This document shows positions 32,319 through 39,847 of a stretch of DNA of 64,000 nucleotides, piece after piece (the first letter of the stretch is position 1; every line of letters starts with the position of its first letter). The notes beneath the pieces were generated by a model. The model searched no databases. It was not told the origin of the DNA and saw only the letters and a program-made list of their open reading frames with translations. The stretch is taken from contig JBFWXN010000024.1 of assembly GCA_050187415.1 (NCBI GenBank), forward strand, positions 1 through 64,000, given 5' to 3'. The translations under genes were made by a program, and so were the position numbers. Origin of the DNA: Ga0077555 sp050187415 (lineage in GTDB: Bacteria > Pseudomonadota > Alphaproteobacteria > Rhizobiales > Hyphomicrobiaceae).

Positions 32319-32774
32319 TTAGGCCTGAGCTTGTGCCTCGATCTGCTTGGCGCCATCGACACCAATCGAAATGGTGCGGGGTTTGAGGCGCTCAGGCACG
32401 TTGCGCACGAGATCGACGTGCAGAAGGCCATCGCTCAAATCGGCACCGGAGACTTCGACATGGTCCGCGAGTTGGAACCGGCGGTCGAAGGCGCGCTCGG
32501 CGATACCGCGATGCAGGAACTGGCGGTCCTTATCGACAGGCTTTTTCTCACCCTTGATGGTGAGGGTCTGTTCCTTCACCTCGATCTTGATCTCATCGCG
32601 GGTGAAGCCGGCGACAGCCATGGTAATCCGGTACTCGTTTTCGCCAGTCCGCTCGATGTTGTAGGGCGGATACGCAGGCGTCTCATCGTGACCGGCCACG
32701 CTGTCCATGAGCTGGGCGAGGCGGTCGAAGCCGACGGTCGAACGATACAGGGGAGCAAAGTCAAAGGGTCGCAT
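32319..32774 (-). CDS. Small heat shock protein, Hsp20 (IbpA-like)
   Basis: A 151-residue alpha-crystallin-domain chaperone that holds unfolding proteins. It starts MRPFDFAPLYRSTVGFDRL, the class A alphaproteobacterial sHSP start; the core includes YRITMAVAGFTRDEIKIEV and AFDRRFQLADHVEVSGADL; the C-terminal IxI anchor is ISI in PRTISIG. The ATG at 32774 follows a GGAGGA Shine-Dalgarno that lies inside a ROSE-like hairpin. It is divergently set against the preceding hydrolase-cluster genes and has its own heat-shock-type promoter. Confidence 0.95.
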   Translation of the reverse strand: MRPFDFAPLYRSTVGFDRLAQLMDSVAGHDETPAYPPYNIERTGENEYRITMAVAGFTRDEIKIEVKEQTLTIKGEKKPVDKDRQFLHRGIAERAFDRRFQLADHVEVSGADLSDGLLHVDLVRNVPERLKPRTISIGVDGAKQIEAQAQA

Positions 32775-32858
32775 TACACATCCTCCGTAAGAAGCGACGT
32801 GAGCATCGCCGTCCCTTGGGCCCGGCGGTCTCATGCGCACCCGTGATTGGCGTGCGCA
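32775..32858 (-). promoter_or_regulatory. ROSE-type RNA thermometer in hsp20 5' leader
   Basis: In the leader RNA, the UCGCU segment (32797-32793) faces the AGGA of the Shine-Dalgarno (32784-32781). Pairs are U-A, C-G, C-G and U-A with a bulged G between, the ROSE consensus UYGCU/AGGA. The helix continues below as CACG (32801-32798) with UGUG (32780-32777). The loop is 8 bases. A second hairpin lies upstream: GCGCAC at 32835-32840 pairs with GTGCGC at 32852-32857. Heat should melt the first helix and free the RBS. Confidence 0.85.
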
Positions 32859-32865
32859 GAGCTTG

Positions 32866-32893
32866 ATTTGGGGCGATCAAACGCGATTTCAAG
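32866..32893 (-). promoter_or_regulatory. Sigma-32 (RpoH)-type heat-shock promoter for hsp20
   Basis: On the minus strand, CTTGAA at 32893-32888 is followed after 14 bases by CCCCAAAT at 32873-32866, one mismatch from the RpoH -10 consensus CCCCATNT. The start site would be near 32859, which gives a leader of about 85 bases that holds the ROSE-like structure. Confidence 0.75.
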
Positions 32894-32945
32894 ACATTTT
32901 TTTCTGAAAAATAGCTCGGCATCGCGCGATTTGACGATTGCCGGC

Positions 32946-33830
32946 TCAACCCGCCTCCAGCACGTCTTTCAGAGCCTGATTGTAGGCGGCGGCCTGCTCG
33001 TACATAACCCAGTGTCCGGCGTCCGGGACGGTGCGCGTTACCAGCTCGGGATGACTTTGCCGGATCACGTCATAGCGAGCTTCGACGGACGGCCAGGCGG
33101 TCTGGTCGTCACCGCCCCAGACGGCCTTCACCGGGATCTGCACGTCCGGCAAATGCTGGGCGATCTCGGGTATGCGCGCGAACGGACGCGAACGGAATCG
33201 CGCGCGCCGGATATTTTCCGACTGGAGCCAAACGGCCAGAGGATCGATGCGCGAAGGATCCTTGAACATCAGGATCTCGAGCAGTCCGCGGTGCACTTCC
33301 ATGCGCTCCTCCTCGGTCATACCTTCCATCTCGCGAGGGAATTCCTTGCCCGGACCCTGCTGCAAGCCGAGCGCGGCGGCACCCGTGAGCGTGAAGTCGG
33401 CAACGTGGTCCTGGAGGTGGAGGAGCGCGTGCGTCGAGACATGGGCACCAAACGAGAATGCCACGATGTGGGCTCGCGCCTCGCGTGGGATCAACGCCTT
33501 GACGCCCAGCGCCAGGATGGTTCCGCAGTTCGATGGAATCTGGGGTACGGGCGGCATGTCGCTGTCGCCGAGACCAGGCATGTCGACGGTCCAGACCTCG
33601 TGGCTTTCCCTGAAGACCGGGATCTGCTTGATCCAGTGCGACCACGATCCCGAGCCGCCGTGCACGAAGACAATCGGGCGACCCTTGCCCTTCCCCCAAC
33701 GACGCCAGACAAGGTCCCCATCGCCGCACGGCGTTGTGTGCACCTCGGCGTCGGCGAGGATCTCGGCGGAGATTTGCTCCGGCGTCAGTCCACTAGAGAG
33801 AAGATCGGCGAGCGGGTCATTTGGTGTCAT
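32946..33830 (-). CDS. Alpha/beta hydrolase
   Basis: A 294-residue alpha/beta hydrolase. The oxyanion segment is VFVHGGSGSWSHWIKQ, the nucleophile elbow is AFSFGAHVS with a Ser in place, the acid lies in VWGGDDQTAWP and the His in VPDAGHWVMYEQ. The substrate is not known; meta-cleavage-product hydrolases and epoxide- or ester-hydrolases share this shape. The ATG at 33830 (MTPNDPLADLLSSGL) is right after which the frame looks coding; the open frame continues upstream to 34742 across the AhpD gene and is spurious. It diverges from the AhpD-type gene at 33984. Confidence 0.88.
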   Translation of the reverse strand: MTPNDPLADLLSSGLTPEQISAEILADAEVHTTPCGDGDLVWRRWGKGKGRPIVFVHGGSGSWSHWIKQIPVFRESHEVWTVDMPGLGDSDMPPVPQIPSNCGTILALGVKALIPREARAHIVAFSFGAHVSTHALLHLQDHVADFTLTGAAALGLQQGPGKEFPREMEGMTEEERMEVHRGLLEILMFKDPSRIDPLAVWLQSENIRRARFRSRPFARIPEIAQHLPDVQIPVKAVWGGDDQTAWPSVEARYDVIRQSHPELVTRTVPDAGHWVMYEQAAAYNQALKDVLEAG

Positions 33831-33983
33831 GGAGAACCGTTTTGCGAGAAGGGATCTAGAGGCATTATCGGGAAAGGTGGGGGACGGGATCAAGCTTCCC
33901 GCACTGAAGCGATGGCGATAAACAGAGCGGATGGTCGTTCGCTCGTCCCTGCGCGTGTCAAGCGAGCACACAATGGAGCCGTC

Positions 33984-34376
33984 ATGAAGCCAGTTGATCC
34001 CGCGGAAGCTTCGCCCGAGGTGAAAGCCGTTTTCGACGACATCAAAGCGACTCGGAAGGTCGAGGATCTGAACAACTTCTGGCTCTATCTCGCGAACGAG
34101 CCCCGCATGCTGAAACACACGTGGGAGAGCCTCAAAGCGATCATGGGCGCGGGCGCCCTCGATCCGCTGACCAAGGAGCTGATCTACGTCGCGGTATCGG
34201 TGACGAACAACTGCGATTACTGCATGGCCTCGCACGGAGCGGCGGCGCGCGCCAAGGGTGCAACCGAGGAGCAGATGAACGAGTTGTTCGCAGTGGTCGG
34301 TCTGGCCAACATGACGAACCGGCTCGCGAATGCCTACAAGGTGCCAGTTGACGACGCCTTCAAGACAGCCGAGTAA
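33984..34376 (+). CDS. Carboxymuconolactone decarboxylase / AhpD-type family protein
   Basis: A 130-residue AhpD-like protein with the single all-helical CMD domain. The redox pair is CDYC in NNCDYCMASHGAAA, with the preceding Thr/Asn and the His (CxxCxxxH) in the usual positions; CMD proper lacks these Cys, so peroxidase- or disulfide-type chemistry is more likely than decarboxylation. The ATG at 33984 (MKPVDPAEASPEV) is chosen because the longer frame is not conserved-looking. It is divergent from the neighbouring hydrolase and ends the accessory cluster. Confidence 0.88.
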   Translation: MKPVDPAEASPEVKAVFDDIKATRKVEDLNNFWLYLANEPRMLKHTWESLKAIMGAGALDPLTKELIYVAVSVTNNCDYCMASHGAAARAKGATEEQMNELFAVVGLANMTNRLANAYKVPVDDAFKTAE

Positions 34377-34607
34377 TCCGGCTGGCTCGGAGGCGGGGAA
34401 GCTGGCCGAACGCAGAGGCGGGACGACACGAGCATCGTTCCGGCCGGGCATTTGTGCTCGCGACAAGGGTTTTGCCACGGGATTGCCGCAGCACCGGCTT
34501 AGTGAGGATAACTGACGCAACGCCGTTGACATGAAAGGCGCGCCGCGTTCCGTGCTAACGAGCATGGGAGCATGCGGCACCAGCGCGCAGCCAGGCAGAC
34601 GGGTAGC

Positions 34608-35993
34608 ATGGCGGACAACAATCAGCCGACCGAGTGGTATCTGGCGCGGGACGGCCAGCAACACGGCCCCGTGACGGATGCGGAGCTCAAGAAGATCATC
34701 GAACTCGGCTATTTGCGGCCGACCGATCTTGTTTGGCGCCAAGGGATGGCCGAATGGGCGGCAGCGGAATCCGTACTGGATTTGAGATCAGCAGCGGCGC
34801 GACCGGCACCTGCTCCCCCGAGCCCATCGCCAAGCCACGCCGGCATCAAGGCGAAGGAGGCAGGTGTCGCCGCGCAGCCGCAACAGCCGGGACCCGCCCG
34901 TTCCGAGCAACACCGTGGCTATTCGGCTCCGTCGCAAGGTGCGGCCCGCACCGCAGAGGCCGCTTTGGCGGCTCATCGCGGAACTCACGCAGAGTCCGAT
35001 CGTCAAAGCTACGCAAGCTCGTCGCAACCGGCGCGAGACGCGACGCCGGCGCCGATTCGTCCTTCGCGCGGTGGATACGACGGCGGCGAGGCCGAGGCGT
35101 TCGATGACCGTCGAAGGCGCGGATTTCCGTGGCGTGCGGTTAGTGCATTGTTTTTGATAGGTATATTGGGCGCCGGCGGCTGGGGTCTCTACGCGACGGG
35201 CAAGCTGGCGCATCTGCCGTTCCTCGCGGCTCCCGCGACCTCCAATGAGGTTCCGATCGTCAATCGACCGACGGGTTCGGCGCGAGATGCCACTACCCAA
35301 TCCGGAGCATCGGTTTCTTCGTCGACCGATACGGCCAACCTGCCCCAGCCCATCGAGCAGCGGCTGCAAAGCTCTCCGCTGTGGAAAGTGCTGCAGCAGA
35401 ATTTCCCCGAATGGTACTCCGAACGAGTTGCCGAAATTGCAAAGCTCTCCAGTGAAAGCAAGAGCCAGCGCGAGATCGACGCCGCACTCACCAGGGCGAT
35501 CGTGGAGTTGCGCCGCCGCCATCAGTCCGACGCCCTGGCAGCCAGCCCGGCGCGGCTGAAGGCCATGGCGAGCGCCTTCGTCGAGAGTCTCGGGCGTCTT
35601 GCAAAAATCAGCACGCCCGCATGCTACGGCTATATCTCGCAGGGCGAAGCGAGCCCCGCCATTGCCGACCTGACTTCGCCAGAGCAGCGCACGGCGATCG
35701 ATGCCCAGCTTGCGACGATTTTCGATGCCATCGCCGAAGGTCGCCAATCACCGTCACAACGTGACCAGCCGAAGCGCGAGGACTATGATGTTCTCTCAAA
35801 GGAGCTCGGGCAACGTGGCTGGTCCGCCGCTGACCTGCAGCTCTTTACCGACGCGCGGGCGCTATCCCGAGCTGCTCCCGAAAAGGTCTGCCAAATGGTG
35901 CAGGACTGGTTTGCTGCGCAGCTCGCCGTCCCCGACGAAGCTGTGAAAATCCGTTTGCTCGGCGAGGCGCTAAGACCTGTGGTTGCCGGCTGA
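34608..35993 (+). CDS. GYF_2 (DUF4339) domain membrane protein
   Basis: A 461-residue protein. The N-terminal GYF_2 domain (residues 8-60) has EWYLARDGQQHGPVTDAELKK and TDLVWRQGMAEWAAA. A Pro/Ala/Ser-rich low-complexity linker (about 63-170) leads to one membrane helix (176-196: AVSALFLIGILGAGGWGLY). The remaining 260 residues are outside the membrane, helical and without known domains, with a two-residue PACYGY feature. GYF_2 domains are thought to bind proline-rich peptides, so the linker may self-interact. The ATG at 34608 follows a longer frame with no RBS. It is convergent with the next gene. Confidence 0.8.
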   Translation: MADNNQPTEWYLARDGQQHGPVTDAELKKIIELGYLRPTDLVWRQGMAEWAAAESVLDLRSAAARPAPAPPSPSPSHAGIKAKEAGVAAQPQQPGPARSEQHRGYSAPSQGAARTAEAALAAHRGTHAESDRQSYASSSQPARDATPAPIRPSRGGYDGGEAEAFDDRRRRGFPWRAVSALFLIGILGAGGWGLYATGKLAHLPFLAAPATSNEVPIVNRPTGSARDATTQSGASVSSSTDTANLPQPIEQRLQSSPLWKVLQQNFPEWYSERVAEIAKLSSESKSQREIDAALTRAIVELRRRHQSDALAASPARLKAMASAFVESLGRLAKISTPACYGYISQGEASPAIADLTSPEQRTAIDAQLATIFDAIAEGRQSPSQRDQPKREDYDVLSKELGQRGWSAADLQLFTDARALSRAAPEKVCQMVQDWFAAQLAVPDEAVKIRLLGEALRPVVAG

Positions 35994-36043
35994 CACCATT
36001 CGCCGCCAAGCGAACACCAAGGAGCTGCGACCAGCGGCATTGT

Positions 36044-36415
36044 TCAAGCCTGAAACGACCCGATAAGCAGCCCGCACGACAAAAACATCACCGAGAGAAT
36101 TGCTGCCTGACGGGCGAAATACAAGTACACCTCGCGGAGGGTCGTACCGATGAGCTGTTGTGCGACGGCGGTAGGGGGACGCTCAGTCGGTTTCAACATC
36201 AGCCATAGCTCTGTCCGCCGATAGGGCTGCAAGCGCGCGAGGCCCGCCTTCAGCAGCAGCACCGTGCACGCGAGCATGGACAGATAGCCCGCGCACTTGA
36301 ATGCGGTCGCAAGTTCGCCAAGCATGCCGATGAAGAACGTCAATATGGCGAGCGCCGCAAAACCGCAGCCTCGCGCCACGGTAACGTGAGCAAGGTGCTC
36401 AATTCGTTCGATCAT
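36044..36415 (-). CDS. Small inner-membrane protein, unknown
   Basis: A 123-residue protein with three hydrophobic stretches: about 14-35 (VARGCGFAALAILTFFIGML), 41-58 and 100-119 (LSVMFLSCGLLIGSF). The middle is basic and polar (LQPYRRTELWLMLKPTERPP). It has no recognisable domain. The ATG at 36415 is favoured; a longer frame to 36586 adds a non-homologous leader that overlaps the upstream gene. It lies downstream of two other small membrane genes on the same strand and may be part of their unit. Confidence 0.65.
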   Translation of the reverse strand: MIERIEHLAHVTVARGCGFAALAILTFFIGMLGELATAFKCAGYLSMLACTVLLLKAGLARLQPYRRTELWLMLKPTERPPTAVAQQLIGTTLREVYLYFARQAAILSVMFLSCGLLIGSFQA

Positions 36416-36530
36416 GAAACGTCTCGGGACTGTTGAACCGATGCTGCACATTCTGCGATAGCTCGGAGACATCCGACAACGCCGAAAAATACCGCCACTG
36501 CCGCAATTCGCAGCACTGGCTGCAGGTTCC

Positions 36531-36887
36531 TTACTCGATATCAAAATAGCCCACGGCCCCAAGAATTCCTGGAAGTGCTGCCACAATCGTGCCCGCCAAC
36601 CAAATACCGATCGAGACGGGTGAGCTCTCCGGCTGCCCCTTCACTCGTTCGTAAATGGCTGCGGGGATGCCGCCGATGACAAGCGTCATCAGCGAAATGA
36701 AAATGGAAGTCAGATAGAAAAGGACGAGCCCGCTCGAAAGGATCGATGCCACGAACGGCCGCAGTAGAAAGAAGACCGGATCGAAGAGCGGCGAAAAGTG
36801 CATTCCATTGAGGAGGGAGACGGCGGCGACCGAGACGAGCAACACGTCCCGCTGCATGATATTTTCGCGCGCTTCGAGTTCGTCCAT
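36531..36887 (-). CDS. Small inner-membrane protein, unknown
   Basis: A 118-residue protein with three or four membrane helices (about 15-32, 36-58, 59-78 and 93-113) and an acidic N-terminus MDELEARENIM. The second helix has PLFDPVFFLLRPFVASIL and the third ends before ERVKGQPE. It starts 3 bases after the stop of the YggT-family gene, so the two are probably coupled. I do not recognise the family; a role in the envelope alongside YggT is likely but unproven. Confidence 0.72.
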   Translation of the reverse strand: MDELEARENIMQRDVLLVSVAAVSLLNGMHFSPLFDPVFFLLRPFVASILSSGLVLFYLTSIFISLMTLVIGGIPAAIYERVKGQPESSPVSIGIWLAGTIVAALPGILGAVGYFDIE

Positions 36888-36890
36888 CCG

Positions 36891-37205
36891 TCAGCCTCCC
36901 ATCACATTTGCCCTCATTCCTGCCGCAACGCAGGTGAGGAACCAGAGCATGCGGCCCGACATCAGCCAGCAAATCGCCAGCACGACAACGAGGCCATCCG
37001 GGACGATGCGGGGCGTAATAATGCGGACGAGGCGCACGACGGGGTTCGTGACGGCGCGGAATATCGTGAGGATCACGGCGTCCGGCTTGCGGGACAGAAA
37101 CAGCTCGAGCAGGTAGCGCCCGATGAGCGTGTAGATCATCGCCGCCATGAGCAGGTTCGGCACATGGAAATACCAGTGCGCGAAGAAGCTTTCGGTAGGT
37201 GTCAT
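36891..37205 (-). CDS. YggT family protein
   Basis: A 104-residue membrane protein. The helices are at about residues 12-32 (FHVPNLLMAAMIYTLIGRYLL), 40-55 and 70-95. The pair LFLSRKPDAVILTIFRAVTNPVVRLVRIITPRIVPDG matches the YggT pattern NPxxxxxRxxxP. YggT proteins are implicated in osmotic or turgor tolerance and cell-division-linked processes; mechanism is unsettled. It is followed directly by the small membrane gene ending at 36531. A terminator for the upstream symporter lies just before it (37247-37272). Confidence 0.8.
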   Translation of the reverse strand: MTPTESFFAHWYFHVPNLLMAAMIYTLIGRYLLELFLSRKPDAVILTIFRAVTNPVVRLVRIITPRIVPDGLVVVLAICWLMSGRMLWFLTCVAAGMRANVMGG

Positions 37206-37246
37206 CGGCTGCTTTCGGAGACTTTCCGGTGAGGACTGTGCCCAAT

Positions 37247-37272
37247 GAAAAGGCGGGGCACAAGGCCCCGCC
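37247..37272 (-). terminator. Intrinsic terminator after symporter gene
   Basis: Read on the minus strand, GGCGGGGC (37272-37265) pairs with GCCCCGCC (37259-37252) across a CTTGT loop, followed by TTTTC. It ends transcription from the symporter gene, which stops at 37294. Some readthrough into the YggT gene is possible. Confidence 0.72.
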
Positions 37273-37293
37273 CGATTTGCTGTAGGTCAGAGC

Positions 37294-39309
37294 TCAATGC
37301 CCCGCGATGGCGCCTTTTTCGCGGAGGATCGTCTCGCCGCGCGGGCGACGGGTCGCGTCGACCATGTCCTGCACCGCCTGAGACGGTGCGGTCGTGAAGA
37401 GAGACACCAGCCAAATCGTGAGGAAGCCCACCGGGAGCCCGAACAGGCCCGCCGAGATATTCTTCACACCCCACCAGTTCGCAATGCCTTGTGCGTATTT
37501 ATCGAGTGCTGCGCACTTGGCCGCATCCGCAGAACATGCGGCCTGCAACTTGGCAAACTCCGCAGCTTTCGCCGGTGTTGCGTCCGACAGCCAGCCCCAC
37601 GTGTCGAAGAAACTCGGAGCAAAGTACCGTGTGCCGACGAGATAGTAGAGACACACACCAAATCCGAGGATCATACCGGCAATGGCTCCCGCCGACGTAG
37701 CCCGCTTCCACCAGATGCCCAAAACGAGCGCCGGGAAAATGCCTGCTGCCGCCAGAGAGAATGCCCATGCCACCATGGACAGGATGTCTGCCGGTTTCGT
37801 CGACGCAGTTGCGGCGGCGCCCACCGCAACGAGTACCAGCAAGACGCGGGCGACGACCAGACGCGTCACAGTCGACGCGTTCGGACTGAGGATTTTGTAA
37901 TAAATGTCGTGGCTGAGCGCGTTGGCGATGGCGAGCAGCAGACCGTCGGCGGTGGACAGCGCGGCGGCAAGGCCACCCGCCGCCACGAGGCCGGCGATCA
38001 CGTACGGCATGCCGGCAATCTCAGGCGTCGACAACACGATCACGTCCGTGTTGATCGCAAGATCCTGCATCCGCAGAACGCCAGGATGGTTTGCGATCTT
38101 GCCGCACGCGGTAATCACGTCCTGGGCCAGCTTCACGTCGACGCCGCACACCTTGACGAGACCGAGATTGCCGTAGGTGTACATCCACTTCGGAAGGCTG
38201 GCGAGCTGGGTTCCCTGGTTGATGAGCGAATAGACTTCCAGTTTCGCGAACGCAGCATATGCAGGCGCCGTGAAGTACAGGAGGAAAATGAAGAACAGCG
38301 ACCAAGCCACCGATGACCGCGCCTCACGCACCGACGGTGTCGTGAAGTAGCGCATCAGGATGTGCGGCAGAGAAGCTGTTCCCACCATCAAGCAGAGGAT
38401 CAGTGCGAAATAGTTGAGTGGATTGTAGTCCGTGAAAGGTTTCACGTGCGGCTTGGCGGCGACGGCCACGCCTGCGGCATCCTTCGCCGACGCTATCAAT
38501 CCCTTCGCCGCCATCTGGTGCTCGAGATTGGTGATGTCGGCAAGCGCGTGCCCGTATGTGAGCTGCGGCAGGGGTACGCCGTACTTCTTCGCCGACAGGA
38601 TCACCACAGGGATGAGGTAGGCGACGATGAGCACGATGTACTGGGCGACCTGTGTCCACGTCACCGCTTTCATGCCACCCAGCATCGAGCACAGCAGAAT
38701 GCCGGCGAGACCGACATAGACCGCCACGGTGAACGGGATGTCCAGGAAGCGCGAGGCAATGATACCTGTCGCATAGATCTGCGCCGTCACGTACGTGAAC
38801 GAGCAACAGATCAGAACGATCACGGCAAGGAATCGCGCCAAACTTCCACCGAACCGCTCCGAGAAGAAGTCGGGCACCGTATAGGCACCGAATTTTCTCA
38901 GAAATGGCGCGATGAGAATCGCGACGAGTACGTAGCCGCCTGTCCAGCCCAGCACGAATGCGAGACCGTCATAGCCAAGCAGGAACAGCGTGCCGGCCAT
39001 GCCGACGAACGACGCTCCCGACATCCAGTCGGCCCCCGTCGCCATGCCGTTATAGAAGGCAGGCACGGTGCGGCCCGCCACGTAATACTCGCCGACTTCG
39101 GACGTGCGCGACAGAATGCCGATGACCGCGTAAACCGCCAACGTCAGGAAGACGAAGCCGTAGCCGATAATGCGGTTCGGTACGCCCAGCTGCTCCAAGA
39201 CTGCCAGAACGACGACAAAAGCGAAGAAGCCGCCGGTGTAAATGGCATAGATCTTACCGAGATTGTCGAGAAAGCTCCTGCCACCGATCGATTCTTTGGT
39301 CGTTGCCAT
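37294..39309 (-). CDS. Sodium:solute symporter (VC_2705/ActP-like), probable organic-acid carrier
   Basis: A 671-residue inner-membrane carrier with about 13 helices. The SSS-family signature includes GYYVAGRTVPAFYNGMATGADWMSGASFVGMAG, the region AALSTADGLLLAIANALSHDIY with sodium-site residues, and SFTYVTAQIYATGII. Two insertions, at about 260-290 and near the C-terminus (residues 590-620, with paired Cys), are longer than in ActP and match the VC_2705 subfamily. It uses the sodium gradient to import a small carboxylate such as acetate. The partner gene DUF4212 lies 9 bases upstream and is probably translated with it. Confidence 0.92.
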   Translation of the reverse strand: MATTKESIGGRSFLDNLGKIYAIYTGGFFAFVVVLAVLEQLGVPNRIIGYGFVFLTLAVYAVIGILSRTSEVGEYYVAGRTVPAFYNGMATGADWMSGASFVGMAGTLFLLGYDGLAFVLGWTGGYVLVAILIAPFLRKFGAYTVPDFFSERFGGSLARFLAVIVLICCSFTYVTAQIYATGIIASRFLDIPFTVAVYVGLAGILLCSMLGGMKAVTWTQVAQYIVLIVAYLIPVVILSAKKYGVPLPQLTYGHALADITNLEHQMAAKGLIASAKDAAGVAVAAKPHVKPFTDYNPLNYFALILCLMVGTASLPHILMRYFTTPSVREARSSVAWSLFFIFLLYFTAPAYAAFAKLEVYSLINQGTQLASLPKWMYTYGNLGLVKVCGVDVKLAQDVITACGKIANHPGVLRMQDLAINTDVIVLSTPEIAGMPYVIAGLVAAGGLAAALSTADGLLLAIANALSHDIYYKILSPNASTVTRLVVARVLLVLVAVGAAATASTKPADILSMVAWAFSLAAAGIFPALVLGIWWKRATSAGAIAGMILGFGVCLYYLVGTRYFAPSFFDTWGWLSDATPAKAAEFAKLQAACSADAAKCAALDKYAQGIANWWGVKNISAGLFGLPVGFLTIWLVSLFTTAPSQAVQDMVDATRRPRGETILREKGAIAGH

Positions 39310-39318
39310 TGCTTCCCC

Positions 39319-39576
39319 CTAGATGTCCTCGGCCTGACCTTCGTCGCGGTCGATGGCGTCCTGCCGAGCCGCGAAGGCGAACAGCATAACGACGAACGCG
39401 ATCAACGAGCCTTGGGCCGCCATGTAGAAGCCGAGCGGGAAGCCAAAGAACGTAATCGTGTTCAAGCTTTCGACGAAAAAGTGCACAACGAAGCTAAACA
39501 ACAGCCATAGGACGAACATCGTCCACATCAGCCCCCTGGTGCGTGACCAGTACCGATCTTCCGTGCCATCTGTCAT
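39319..39576 (-). CDS. DUF4212 family protein, small partner of the sodium symporter
   Basis: An 85-residue protein with two membrane helices, about residues 17-37 (MWTMFVLWLLFSFVVHFFVE) and 45-68. The motif YWSRTRGLMWTMF and FFGFPLGFYMAAQGSL are the DUF4212 hallmarks. It almost always sits just before a VC_2705-type symporter, as here, and likely forms a small subunit of the transporter. The ATG at 39576 is used; a longer frame to 39672 has no RBS. Confidence 0.9.
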   Translation of the reverse strand: MTDGTEDRYWSRTRGLMWTMFVLWLLFSFVVHFFVESLNTITFFGFPLGFYMAAQGSLIAFVVMLFAFAARQDAIDRDEGQAEDI

Positions 39577-39847
39577 CCTTAGGGTCCTCTCCCAAAAGCG
39601 AGGGTTCTTTGTCCCCCTGACTACTTTGGCAACCGTGACCGACAACAGGGTGTAGCGTGCCGGCCACAACAAAAACCAAGCTATCGGACTCGGATATTCT
39701 TGGCTATGGGGCTATTTGCCAGTTTCAAGAGGATGGAGTCGAGCCATTTCGCCGCATGGCTGTGCAAACGTGCGTCTTGACATGAAGCACTGCCACAGTT
39801 GATCGGTTCGCGGTCGTCCGAAGTCTCAGTCAAAATCGCGGGTCGTC

